DNA of 33,478 bases from DAOSVX01 sp964447275 (GTDB taxonomy: Bacteria > Bacillota_I > Bacilli_A > RF39 > UBA660). The notes beneath the pieces were generated by a model, which saw only the letters and a list, made by a program, of their open reading frames with translations, was not told where the DNA came from and searched no databases. Below, piece after piece: positions 7,829 through 14,991 of this stretch; position 1 is the stretch's first letter, and each line of letters starts with the position of its first letter. A program made the translations under genes and the position numbers. The DNA lies in assembly GCA_964447275.1 (NCBI GenBank), contig CAYURI010000009.1:1-33478 (forward strand). Direction: 5' to 3'.

Positions 7829-9376
7829 TTACATATTTCTATTTACTCTTCTTGATGATAAGAACATTACGAATAAATAAACAAAACCAATTACTATTAC
7901 AGAAGCAATAACGATGTACCAAACATCAGCTGAACTAATTTTACTTGTTGAAGCAACATTAGTTATTCTTTCTTTTACTTCTTTATTACTATTTTCTTTA
8001 ATGTCATTAATAAGATCTTTTCCATCATCTGTATTGTTAACAGCTGTTTCATCAACTAGTCTAGTATTACCTGTTCTAGTCCAACCAGCTATTTCAGTTT
8101 CTGTACTCCACTTATATTCACAAGTAGTTGAAGTCTTATTAACCATAATAGTTCCGATTTTATCTTTACTCTTTTTATAACATTTAGAACCATCTAATAT
8201 ATATCCAGTAGGACATACGTAACCTTTGAATCCACCATCAACTTCTTTATAACATTTATGATCAATTAAGTTAGCACCGAAGTCTGGACAATATTCAGTA
8301 TTAGTTCCTTCTACTACTTTATAACATAATAGATTAGCTCCGCTACCTTCATTAGTAAATCCAGTAGGACAACTATAAGTAGGAACTTCTTTGTAACATT
8401 TTAAGCTAGATAAAGTATTGTCTCCTTCTTCAGTATAACCAGTAGGGCAACTATAAGTTGTAACTGGTGTAGCCGTTAAAGTATCATATACTGTAGATGT
8501 TCCGCCACCTGTACAACTTTGAGAGTACCTTGGAGTAGGAGTTGCAGCGCATGTAAGACAATCTCTAACATAGTCCCACCCAGTTATAACCCATTTACAT
8601 ATTGGCGCATTATTAACTGTATATGATACAGTTTTACTACAAGATGTTTTAGCATCATTTAATGTGTAAGAACTATCAGCACATTTTGTTTCTGATAAGT
8701 TATTAATATAATCTTTTTCAGAACCAACTAATTTGTCTGCATACACTTTATAAGAGCTTCCGGTACTTATTTTAGCATCGGTAGCAATCGTTGTTTTATC
8801 ATAATAAGTCTTAGTAGCATCTTTATAATCAGTTTTAATTGTTTTATAACAAGCGCTGCCGCTTAGTTTATAACCGCTTTTACAGCCAACAACTTGAGAT
8901 GTAGTATTCATTACTTTTTTAAATTCATATTCAGTTATTTGATTCTTGCAACCAGTAGTACAAACATCATGACAACCAATAGTTTCAAGAATATAATCAA
9001 TATGATCACCACAAGCTAGTTGAACTTTAAGGGTGTACTTATCACTTTCGACTTTTGTAACAGTTACATAACTACCAAAAGTATCGCAAGCTTTACCGTC
9101 TTTATCAACAAATTCAACTAATAACTTATCATTAAGCATATCTTGAAGAGTCATGGTTTTTGAATCACCAATATTTTTTGGTAATCTATCAGTTGTATAA
9201 TAACTCACGGCCGCTTCTTTCATAGTTGTAATATTGTTATTATAGATTTGATCGTATAAGGTATTAGTTTTTACTCCAGTAAATAATTGATATATTACAA
9301 ATATAAATAGTAATATAATTATTAACTTTAATAAAAAACCTTTCCAATCAAATGTATGTTTTCTTTCTTCGTACAT
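7829..9376 (-). CDS. cysteine-rich two-TM surface protein, function unknown
   Basis: 515 aa, family not recognised. TM helices at about 14-33 and 485-506 leave some 450 residues, most likely outside the cell. This part has 22 cysteines. Residues about 40-145 form a distinct alpha/beta-looking segment (VSYYTTDRLPKNIGD, FVDKDGKACDTFGSYVTV). Residues 308-402 hold four repeats of the form CPxG(Y/F)...CYK, with cysteine pairs 310/327, 336/351, 363/375 and 388/399; the third copy has CPDFG instead. A degenerate copy is at 165/176. The layout suggests small disulfide-bonded modules. AAGGGGG upstream sets the start. It is the second gene of a two-gene operon behind the lipoprotein (19-nt gap). An adhesin or cell-surface sensor role is speculative. 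Confidence 0.8.
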   Translation of the reverse strand: MYEERKHTFDWKGFLLKLIIILLFIFVIYQLFTGVKTNTLYDQIYNNNITTMKEAAVSYYTTDRLPKNIGDSKTMTLQDMLNDKLLVEFVDKDGKACDTFGSYVTVTKVESDKYTLKVQLACGDHIDYILETIGCHDVCTTGCKNQITEYEFKKVMNTTSQVVGCKSGYKLSGSACYKTIKTDYKDATKTYYDKTTIATDAKISTGSSYKVYADKLVGSEKDYINNLSETKCADSSYTLNDAKTSCSKTVSYTVNNAPICKWVITGWDYVRDCLTCAATPTPRYSQSCTGGGTSTVYDTLTATPVTTYSCPTGYTEEGDNTLSSLKCYKEVPTYSCPTGFTNEGSGANLLCYKVVEGTNTEYCPDFGANLIDHKCYKEVDGGFKGYVCPTGYILDGSKCYKKSKDKIGTIMVNKTSTTCEYKWSTETEIAGWTRTGNTRLVDETAVNNTDDGKDLINDIKENSNKEVKERITNVASTSKISSADVWYIVIASVIVIGFVYLFVMFLSSRRVNRNM

Positions 9377-9395
9377 TTTAATTCCCCCTTACTGA

Positions 9396-10469
9396 TTAAT
9401 TGCTAGGTGTATATGTTAGTGTAGGACCAGGTGTGCTTTCTGCCTTGTTGTTTTGTCTTTCAATATCTTTTATCATTTCGCCACGGAATAATGTTGATAA
9501 CATTAATGCATATTGGTTTGTATGAGTTCCCTCAGGGCATCCAGGTGTAGCTTCTTTAGCCGTAACTATATGGTTTTTTTCAGTTAGATCGTTAAGTAAG
9601 AATTGTGTTGTAAAGCAAGGATTGTTAGGCGTACTTATTTTTTCTCCACCGGCTTTTGTAAAAATTGCTCCTAAGCATGAGGTTGCCACGGTTTGTAAAT
9701 GCCAACCTAATTGATTATTAAATTGTGCAATATATGAAAAACTGCTTATTGATTTTCCTTCCCAAGCATTTCTGCTTTCAGGGAAAACTGTTGCGACAAA
9801 TTCTTGGAAAGCTTCTGCCTTAACTTTAAATGTATCCCAATCAGCTGAATATGAATCATAAACATCTTTAGCAAGAGTTTCCATTATTTTTAGTGTATCA
9901 ACTCCATACATATCTGTTCCGTCAGCATTTTTAAAGAAATTATTAAATTGACTACCAATAATTTTAGTGCTTTTGTCGCCTCTATCTATATTTGTTGCAG
10001 CAATTGATATGTTAGTTCCGTAACTAGATAAATACAATAAGAACTCAACATCTCTATAATCAGCTAGCGCTATTTCATATTCTATTGAGGTAGGGTCTAA
10101 CCCTGCTACTTTTTCTGCTAGTCCAACAAAGTTGCCGCGAGATATTTGAATATGTTTAACTACTTCATCATATCCAAAAGGATAAATAAATCCTTCGGTT
10201 TTAGTTGCTAATAAGTTTTTATACTCTTCTTCGGCACTTTTTTCTATTAATTCTGCTTCTACTACCTCTGGATTAACAGTTGGAGTTGCTTCTGCAGGAC
10301 TTGGAGTGCCCTCTGGTAAATTACTAGCAGAAGCTGCAGGTGCGCCCTTGTCGTTACTAGCTGCTCCGTTTTTCTTACTACAAGCTGCTGCGCCGAAAAT
10401 CATTGTAATAGCTATAGCAAGGGCTAATAATCTTTTTGGAACTTTTCCAATATTTATAACTTTTTTCAT
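9396..10469 (-). CDS. secreted lipoprotein with Ala/Pro-rich linker, function unknown
   Basis: 357 aa, no recognised family. A positively charged N-terminus and hydrophobic stretch end in GAAAC with C30 as the probable lipidated cysteine; the -3 position is Ala rather than the usual Leu, so the lipobox is slightly atypical. Residues 31-70 form an Ala/Ser/Pro/Thr/Glu spacer. The rest is a soluble, mainly helical domain with no motif I can name; it has a second cysteine group near the C-terminus (PCFTTQF, PGCPEG). AAAGGGGG sets the start. It is the first gene of the minus-strand operon and lies behind the strongest promoter seen here, so the product may be abundant. It is probably a partner of the cysteine-rich protein downstream. 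Confidence 0.8.
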   Translation of the reverse strand: MKKVINIGKVPKRLLALAIAITMIFGAAACSKKNGAASNDKGAPAASASNLPEGTPSPAEATPTVNPEVVEAELIEKSAEEEYKNLLATKTEGFIYPFGYDEVVKHIQISRGNFVGLAEKVAGLDPTSIEYEIALADYRDVEFLLYLSSYGTNISIAATNIDRGDKSTKIIGSQFNNFFKNADGTDMYGVDTLKIMETLAKDVYDSYSADWDTFKVKAEAFQEFVATVFPESRNAWEGKSISSFSYIAQFNNQLGWHLQTVATSCLGAIFTKAGGEKISTPNNPCFTTQFLLNDLTEKNHIVTAKEATPGCPEGTHTNQYALMLSTLFRGEMIKDIERQNNKAESTPGPTLTYTPSN

Positions 10470-10501
10470 TTCTTAATCCCCCTTTTGAATTAATGCCCAA
10501 T

Positions 10502-10530
10502 ATTATAACACAGGTGGTTAAAAATGTCAA
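10502..10530 (-). promoter_or_regulatory. strong sigma-A promoter of the minus-strand surface operon
   Basis: Read on the minus strand: TTGACA (10530-10525), exactly 17 nt, TATAAT (10507-10502), with TGT before the -10. Both hexamers are perfect consensus and the -10 is extended. Transcription would begin near 10495, about 25 nt before the lipoprotein start. Confidence 0.9.
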
Positions 10531-10612
10531 TTTATATCAAAATTATCATCGCTTTATTTACACGGAGTATACTATCACACAAACCCATATATGTCAATGT
10601 AATCAATTTTGG

Positions 10613-10641
10613 TTGCTGATAACTTTTAGAGGTGTTATCAT
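10613..10641 (+). promoter_or_regulatory. promoter of the yerB-like operon, with an internal dyad
   Basis: TTGCTG (10613-10618), 17 nt, TATCAT (10636-10641) preceded by TGT (extended -10). A perfect 7-bp inverted repeat, TGATAAC (10617-10623) and GTTATCA (10634-10640), overlaps both hexamers and could be an operator. Confidence 0.6.
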
Positions 10642-10664
10642 TATATTAGTATGGAGTAGATATT

Positions 10665-11753
10665 ATGATGAGCAAAAAGAAAAAGAAGATAAGCATTGTA
10701 TCAACGATAATTGGTTTATTAGTTATTTGTGGTTTATTTTATATTGCCTATGACAAAGGGATTATAAAATTTGAAAGTAAGTCTAAAAAGACTGAGACTA
10801 AAGAAGAAAATAAACCAAACAATGATACTGAAGAAGAAACCCCAGTAGAAGAGAAAAGTAAGTATCAAATAATTGATACTACTTCAGATGCTAGACCTTA
10901 TGCTGTGATGATTGATAATGTGTCTGGTGCTAGACCACAAAGTGGCTTACAAAGTGCTTATATGGTTTATGAGATAACTGTTGAGGGTGGTCTTACTAGA
11001 TTACTAGCTTTATTTAAAGATTCCGATTTAAGTATGATTGGGCCAGTTAGAAGTTCAAGACATTATTTTTTAGATTATGTTATGGAAAATGATGCTATAT
11101 ATGTTCATCATGGTTGGAGTCCTCAAGCTCAAAGTGATATTGAAACATTAGATATAAAGAATTTAAATGGTTTGTATAATCCTTCAAGTATGTTCTGGCG
11201 TGAAAAAACAAAAGTGTCCCCTCATAATTCATTTACTAATAGTGCCAAGATGGAGAAAGCTGCTAAAGGGAAAGGCTATCGTTTAACTAGCAGTAATTAT
11301 CAAGTGTTAAGCTATAGTGCTACTCCAGTTGATTTAACTACCTATGCTAGTGTTAAAGATGCATCTAGTGTAAGTATTAAATATTCTAATAGTGTAAAAA
11401 TTTCTTACAAATATGATACTGAAAACAAGGTTTATTTAAGAAGCCATAATGGTGCAAAACACATAGATTACTTAACTGGTGAGCAGTTAAAAGTAAAAAA
11501 CGTCTTAATTTTAAATGACATTTCTGTAACGGTTATATCTGGTGATGATAAAGGCCGTATTGAACTAGGTAATATTGGTACTGGTAGTGGCTATTATATA
11601 ACTGAAGGGAAAGCAATAAAAATTACTTGGTCAAAAACAAGCCGTAGTTCTAAAACAGTTTACAAAGATGAAAACAATAAAACTCTAGTATTAAATGATG
11701 GTAATACTTTTGTACAAATACAACCTAAAGGGCAAACGCCTGTTATAAATTAA
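10665..11753 (+). CDS. membrane-anchored DUF3048 (YerB-like) protein
   Basis: 362 aa. A lysine-rich N-terminus and one TM helix (about 10-28) anchor it with the rest outside; unlike B. subtilis YerB I see no lipobox. After an acidic linker (about 35-65), the DUF3048 N-terminal domain shows the family signatures ARPYAVMIDN, ARPQSGLQSA, YEITVEGGLTRLLALF, and GPVRSSRHYFLD with HHGWSPQ. The C-terminal DUF3048 domain ends with the typical FVQIQPKG. Its biochemical role is not established; YerB sits near yerA and pcrA-ligA in Bacillus, and pcrA and ligA are also in this window but 10 kb away. GGAG lies 8 nt before the first of two adjacent ATG codons. The next gene is 15 nt downstream. Confidence 0.9.
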   Translation: MMSKKKKKISIVSTIIGLLVICGLFYIAYDKGIIKFESKSKKTETKEENKPNNDTEEETPVEEKSKYQIIDTTSDARPYAVMIDNVSGARPQSGLQSAYMVYEITVEGGLTRLLALFKDSDLSMIGPVRSSRHYFLDYVMENDAIYVHHGWSPQAQSDIETLDIKNLNGLYNPSSMFWREKTKVSPHNSFTNSAKMEKAAKGKGYRLTSSNYQVLSYSATPVDLTTYASVKDASSVSIKYSNSVKISYKYDTENKVYLRSHNGAKHIDYLTGEQLKVKNVLILNDISVTVISGDDKGRIELGNIGTGSGYYITEGKAIKITWSKTSRSSKTVYKDENNKTLVLNDGNTFVQIQPKGQTPVIN

Positions 11754-11768
11754 AAGAAGGAGGATAAA

Positions 11769-12134
11769 ATGGAGAAATTTAGTGAATTTTTGGTTAATAA
11801 TTATATCTGGTTTTTAGTAGGAGTAATCGTCTTAGTATTTGCTTTAATTGGTTACTTAGTAGACAACAAAAATAAAAAAATGATTGCTAGTGGCGAAATT
11901 ATTCCAAAAAAAGTTAAAAAAGAAAAAAGCAAAGAAGATTTAACTAAAGAAAGCGTCAGCGAAATGGAAGATATGCCAATTGGTGAAGCCATGAAGCCTA
12001 AAAACAAGAAAAAAGAAGAAATCAAAGAAGTTGCAAAAGAAGTCCCTAAAACCGAATCAGAAACAACTTATGATGAACCAATTATAAAAGAAGAAACTCC
12101 TTCTGAAGATAGTTTTGAAGTAGACGAAAAATAG
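11769..12134 (+). CDS. small single-TM protein with charged cytoplasmic tail
   Basis: 121 aa, not recognised. A single TM helix (about 12-31) is followed by a highly charged Lys/Glu tail of about 85 residues, probably disordered. By the positive-inside rule the tail is cytoplasmic. AGAAGGAGGATAAA gives a strong ribosome site. It sits 15 nt after the yerB-like gene in the same operon. The stop codon lies inside the 5' arm of the terminator. It could be a membrane adaptor; nothing in the sequence decides this. Confidence 0.75.
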   Translation: MEKFSEFLVNNYIWFLVGVIVLVFALIGYLVDNKNKKMIASGEIIPKKVKKEKSKEDLTKESVSEMEDMPIGEAMKPKNKKKEEIKEVAKEVPKTESETTYDEPIIKEETPSEDSFEVDEK

Positions 12135-12162
12135 CTGTAAAATACAGCTATTTTATTTTTTA
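12129..12162 (+). terminator. intrinsic terminator of the yerB-like operon
   Basis: AAATAGCTGTA (12129-12139) pairs perfectly with TACAGCTATTT (12143-12153) around an AAA loop, followed by a T-rich tract. The TAG stop of the preceding gene is part of the stem. Confidence 0.88.
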
Positions 12163-12186
12163 ATACTAGTAAAAAAAAGCTTTATT

Positions 12187-12195
12187 TGTTATAAT
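12187..12195 (+). promoter_or_regulatory. extended -10 promoter of cdaA-cdaR
   Basis: TGTTATAAT: TG, one base, then perfect TATAAT (12190-12195). No clear -35 at the usual spacing. The start of transcription would fall near 12202, a leader of about 20 nt. Confidence 0.6.
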
Positions 12196-12223
12196 TGATA
12201 ATACAGGAACGGAAGTGGATGTA

Positions 12224-13039
12224 ATGACAATTACAACGATTATAAATATCATTACCAAGATAATTGATATATCACTTGTTTGGATAATGTTTTATTATAT
12301 TTTAAAGAATTTAAAAAACAATGTAAAAATGGTTCTAATCTTTAAAGGCATAGTAATTATTATTTTAATAAAGGTTATAAGCAACTTATTAAATCTATAT
12401 ACGATTGGCTTACTATTAGAATATGTAATTGCTTGGGGTCCTTTAGCATTAATCATAATCTTTCAACCAGAAATTAGAAGTGTTTTAGAAAGTTTAGGTA
12501 GAAGCCAATTGCTTGGTAGACATAAAATCCTTACCGTTGATGAAAGAGAAAAAGTTGTCTATGAAATAATGGAAGCTATTGAATACTTTAAAAAGAATCG
12601 TATTGGTGCTTTAATTGTTATTGAAAGAGATATGTCTTTACAAGAATATATTGAAGGCGCAACAAAGATCTATGCCGATTTAAGCGCGGAATTGCTACAA
12701 TCAATTTTCTTTCCTAATAGTCCACTTCATGATGGTGGTGTAATTATTCAAGGCGATAGATTAACCTGTTCAGGAGCTATTTTTAGAACCAGTTTAGATC
12801 CAGCTATGAGTAAACGTTTAGGAACAAGACATCGTGCTGCTTTAGGAGTAGCAGAAGAAACCGATGCAATTGCTCTTATTGTCTCAGAAGAAACAGGGAG
12901 AATAAGCATTGCTTGCAACCATGAATTAAATTATAACTTATCAATTGATGAATTTAAAATGATGTTAATTGAAGAATTAAAACCAAAAGCCGAAATGTTT
13001 TATGACAGTGATGAAGATGAAGATGGCGGTGATAAATAA
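12224..13039 (+). CDS. cdaA: diadenylate cyclase CdaA
   Basis: Membrane diadenylate cyclase that makes c-di-AMP from two ATP. Three N-terminal TM helices lie within about the first 75 residues. The DAC domain has FQPEIRSVLESLGR, a PLHDGGVII active-site motif (D170-G171-G172; usual form DGA) and GTRHRAALG with the RHR triad (202-204), then the VSEETGRIS segment. I start it at ATG 12224, with GGAAG 8 nt upstream. A GTG at 12215 in frame (AGGAA 5 nt upstream) is the alternative and would add three residues. The stop overlaps the cdaR start by one base (TAATG), a coupled pair as in other Bacillota. c-di-AMP controls potassium and osmolyte balance and cell-wall homeostasis in this phylum. Confidence 0.96.
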   Translation: MTITTIINIITKIIDISLVWIMFYYILKNLKNNVKMVLIFKGIVIIILIKVISNLLNLYTIGLLLEYVIAWGPLALIIIFQPEIRSVLESLGRSQLLGRHKILTVDEREKVVYEIMEAIEYFKKNRIGALIVIERDMSLQEYIEGATKIYADLSAELLQSIFFPNSPLHDGGVIIQGDRLTCSGAIFRTSLDPAMSKRLGTRHRAALGVAEETDAIALIVSEETGRISIACNHELNYNLSIDEFKMMLIEELKPKAEMFYDSDEDEDGGDK

Positions 13040-14397
13040 TGAAGAAGTTTTTAAAATCAGTTGGTAAATTTTTAAAAGCTACTTATAAAGTCATTGATAA
13101 GATTTTAATAACACCAATTAGTCGTTTAGTATTTAAAATATCTGAATATTTTAAAAATAATAATGGGACAATTGAAAAAGTTTTAAATCGTCCTAATGTT
13201 TTAATTTATATAGCGCTTTTCTTTGCAGTAGCAGTATTCTTCTTAGTTGATTCTAAGGTAATTAGTTTAGTTGAAACTGAAGCAGAGATTATTACTGGTC
13301 AAAAAGTAGAGGTTATATATAATGAAGAAGCTTATGTAGTTGAAGGCGTGCCAGAAACAGTTGATATAACTTTAATTGGTCGTAAAAGCGACTTGTATTT
13401 AGCTAAACAACTTGGTAATCATGAAGTATTATTGGATTTAACAAACTATAAAGCTGGTGAGCATAAAGTTAAATTGTCTTATAAACAAACAATTGATACG
13501 CTTGATTATAAATTAGATCCTTCTTCAGTATTAGTTATTATTAAAGAAAAAATTAGTACTTTAAAAGATATTACTTATGATTTATTGAATCAAGATAAGC
13601 TTGATCCAAAATTAAGCGTTAAAAGTATTACTTTAAATCGTAATGAGGTAGTCGTAAAAGGCTCTAAAGAAGCTCTAGATCAAGTAGCTAATGTTAAAGC
13701 TTTAATTGATTTAAACAATGAAGATTTAAAAACCACGGGTAGTTTTGAAATAGAAAATATTCCTTTAGTTGCTTATGATGAAAATGGGGCAGTAATTAAT
13801 AATGTCGAAATTGTTCCTGAAGTAGTTACAGCAACTGTTGAATTAGAATCATATTCAATTGAAGTACCAATAAAAGTTATAACCAAAGGGGAATTAACTG
13901 TTGGCTATGCTATTAGTTCGATATCACCAAGTGTTACTAAAGTAGTTGTTTATGGTGATAAAGAAGTCTTGGATACTATTCAATATGTTCCAGTATCAAT
14001 TGATATAACAGGATTAAAAGCCAATCGTACTTATAGTGCTAATATTAGTAAACCGGCCGGAGTAAGATATATTAGTGATACATCAACTGGAGTATCAGTT
14101 ACAATTGATTCACAAACTACTAAAGAAATTACTGGGGTTCAAATTGAAACTAGAAATCTTTCCGCAGAATATTCAGCCAGTGCTAAATCAATTGATGATA
14201 CAATGATTACAGTCATTGCTAAAGGTGTTCAATCAGTCTTAGATAGCTTTACAGCCCAAAACATCTCAGCTTATATTGATTTAACTGGTTATGAACCAGG
14301 AACTCATGCTGTACCAGTGGTAGTTGAAACAAATGATGTAAAAGTTCAACTAATATCAAGTGTTAGTACCATTGATATTGTTATTAGAAAAAAATAA
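13039..14397 (+). CDS. cdaR: CdaR-like YbbR-domain regulator of CdaA
   Basis: 452 aa. A basic, amphipathic N-terminus of about 50 residues precedes one TM helix (about 53-72). Roughly four tandem YbbR repeats follow outside the membrane (about 75-165, 170-255, 260-345, 350-450), each beta-rich with recurring VxVxG turns and a G(T/E)H(A/K)V-type element (KAGEHKVKL, EPGTHAVPV). CdaR binds and modulates CdaA in Bacillus and Listeria. The one-base overlap with cdaA supports the pairing. In the usual cluster glmM comes next; here a terminator follows directly, so glmM must be elsewhere. Confidence 0.93.
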   Translation: MKKFLKSVGKFLKATYKVIDKILITPISRLVFKISEYFKNNNGTIEKVLNRPNVLIYIALFFAVAVFFLVDSKVISLVETEAEIITGQKVEVIYNEEAYVVEGVPETVDITLIGRKSDLYLAKQLGNHEVLLDLTNYKAGEHKVKLSYKQTIDTLDYKLDPSSVLVIIKEKISTLKDITYDLLNQDKLDPKLSVKSITLNRNEVVVKGSKEALDQVANVKALIDLNNEDLKTTGSFEIENIPLVAYDENGAVINNVEIVPEVVTATVELESYSIEVPIKVITKGELTVGYAISSISPSVTKVVVYGDKEVLDTIQYVPVSIDITGLKANRTYSANISKPAGVRYISDTSTGVSVTIDSQTTKEITGVQIETRNLSAEYSASAKSIDDTMITVIAKGVQSVLDSFTAQNISAYIDLTGYEPGTHAVPVVVETNDVKVQLISSVSTIDIVIRKK

Positions 14398-14420
14398 CCT
14401 TAAAAAGGTTATTTTCTTTT
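14391..14420 (+). terminator. intrinsic terminator of cdaA-cdaR
   Basis: AAAATAACCTT (14391-14401) pairs perfectly with AAGGTTATTTT (14405-14415) around an AAA loop, followed by a T-rich stretch that merges with the next promoter's -35. Confidence 0.88.
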
Positions 14421-14446
14421 ACTTTTACAGATCTTTATAATATAAT
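14418..14446 (+). promoter_or_regulatory. promoter of the thioredoxin-like gene
   Basis: TTTACT (14418-14423), 17 nt, TATAAT (14441-14446). A second TATAAT overlaps at 14436-14441. The -35 begins inside the preceding terminator's T-rich tail. Confidence 0.7.
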
Positions 14447-14464
14447 ATTTTCTAGGTGATAAAG

Positions 14465-14929
14465 ATGAGAAAAAATGATGATTTAATGCCAATTAGTAAA
14501 TTTATTAAAATCTTATTAGTAGTTATCTTCTTTTTAGGAACAATATATTTAATAACAGAAAAATTAGTCAAAAAAGACAAAACTTCTAATGAAACAAAAA
14601 CAACTTATAATGAAATTGTGGTTGGTAATTCCATGACACAAAAAGATACTAATTACTATGTTTTATATTATGATCCAGAAACTAATATAGCAGGATATCT
14701 TGATAGTTGGCAATTAGCTTATATTGAAGCTAAAAAACCAATTAAGTTATACTATGTTGATTTAAGCAAAACCGTTAACAAAAAATTTATTATAAGTGAT
14801 AATTCTAATCCTAATGCAACGCTAGCATCGGAATTAAGATTAAAAAATGGGACTTTAATAATAATTGCTAATGGTCAAATAACTAATTATGTAGAAGATC
14901 TTCAAGAAATATATGAGTTATTAAAATAA
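14465..14929 (+). CDS. membrane-anchored thioredoxin-fold-like protein lacking cysteines
   Basis: 154 aa. One TM helix (about 12-30), then a domain of about 105 residues beginning YYVLYYDPETNIAGYLDSW and ending KNGTLIIIANGQITNYVEDLQEIYELL. The order of a first strand, a helix, a DLS-type second strand, then NGTLIIIANGQI and a final helix is that of thioredoxin-like domains. The CxxC site is absent and there is no cysteine in the whole protein, so it cannot be an oxidoreductase; assignment is by pattern only. The frame opens at a GTG (14456) that lies within the AGGTG ribosome site, so ATG 14465 is the start. It is probably a one-gene transcript, with a terminator right after the stop. Confidence 0.7.
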   Translation: MRKNDDLMPISKFIKILLVVIFFLGTIYLITEKLVKKDKTSNETKTTYNEIVVGNSMTQKDTNYYVLYYDPETNIAGYLDSWQLAYIEAKKPIKLYYVDLSKTVNKKFIISDNSNPNATLASELRLKNGTLIIIANGQITNYVEDLQEIYELLK

Positions 14930-14958
14930 ACTTTAATTATTCAAATTAAAGTTTTTTT
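14928..14958 (+). terminator. intrinsic terminator before ctpA
   Basis: AAACTTTAATT (14928-14938) pairs perfectly with AATTAAAGTTT (14944-14954) around ATTCA, followed by T. It includes the last bases of the preceding stop codon and the next promoter's -35. Confidence 0.87.
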
Positions 14959-14968
14959 ATGTTACAAT
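14940..14968 (+). promoter_or_regulatory. promoter of the ctpA operon, nested in the terminator
   Basis: TTCAAA (14940-14945), 17 nt, TACAAT (14963-14968) with TGT before it (extended -10). The -35 lies inside the terminator hairpin loop and 3' arm. Confidence 0.6.
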
Positions 14969-14991
14969 GATTATAGTAATAAGGTGGTTGT

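Noticed and set aside
7914..8180. Plus-strand open frame opposite the cysteine-rich gene
   Set aside because: Shadow of the minus-strand gene, without a ribosome site or promoter.
10493..10753. 86-codon open frame in the divergent intergenic region
   Set aside because: It overlaps two promoters and the start of the yerB-like gene in another frame and has no ribosome site; composition looks non-coding.
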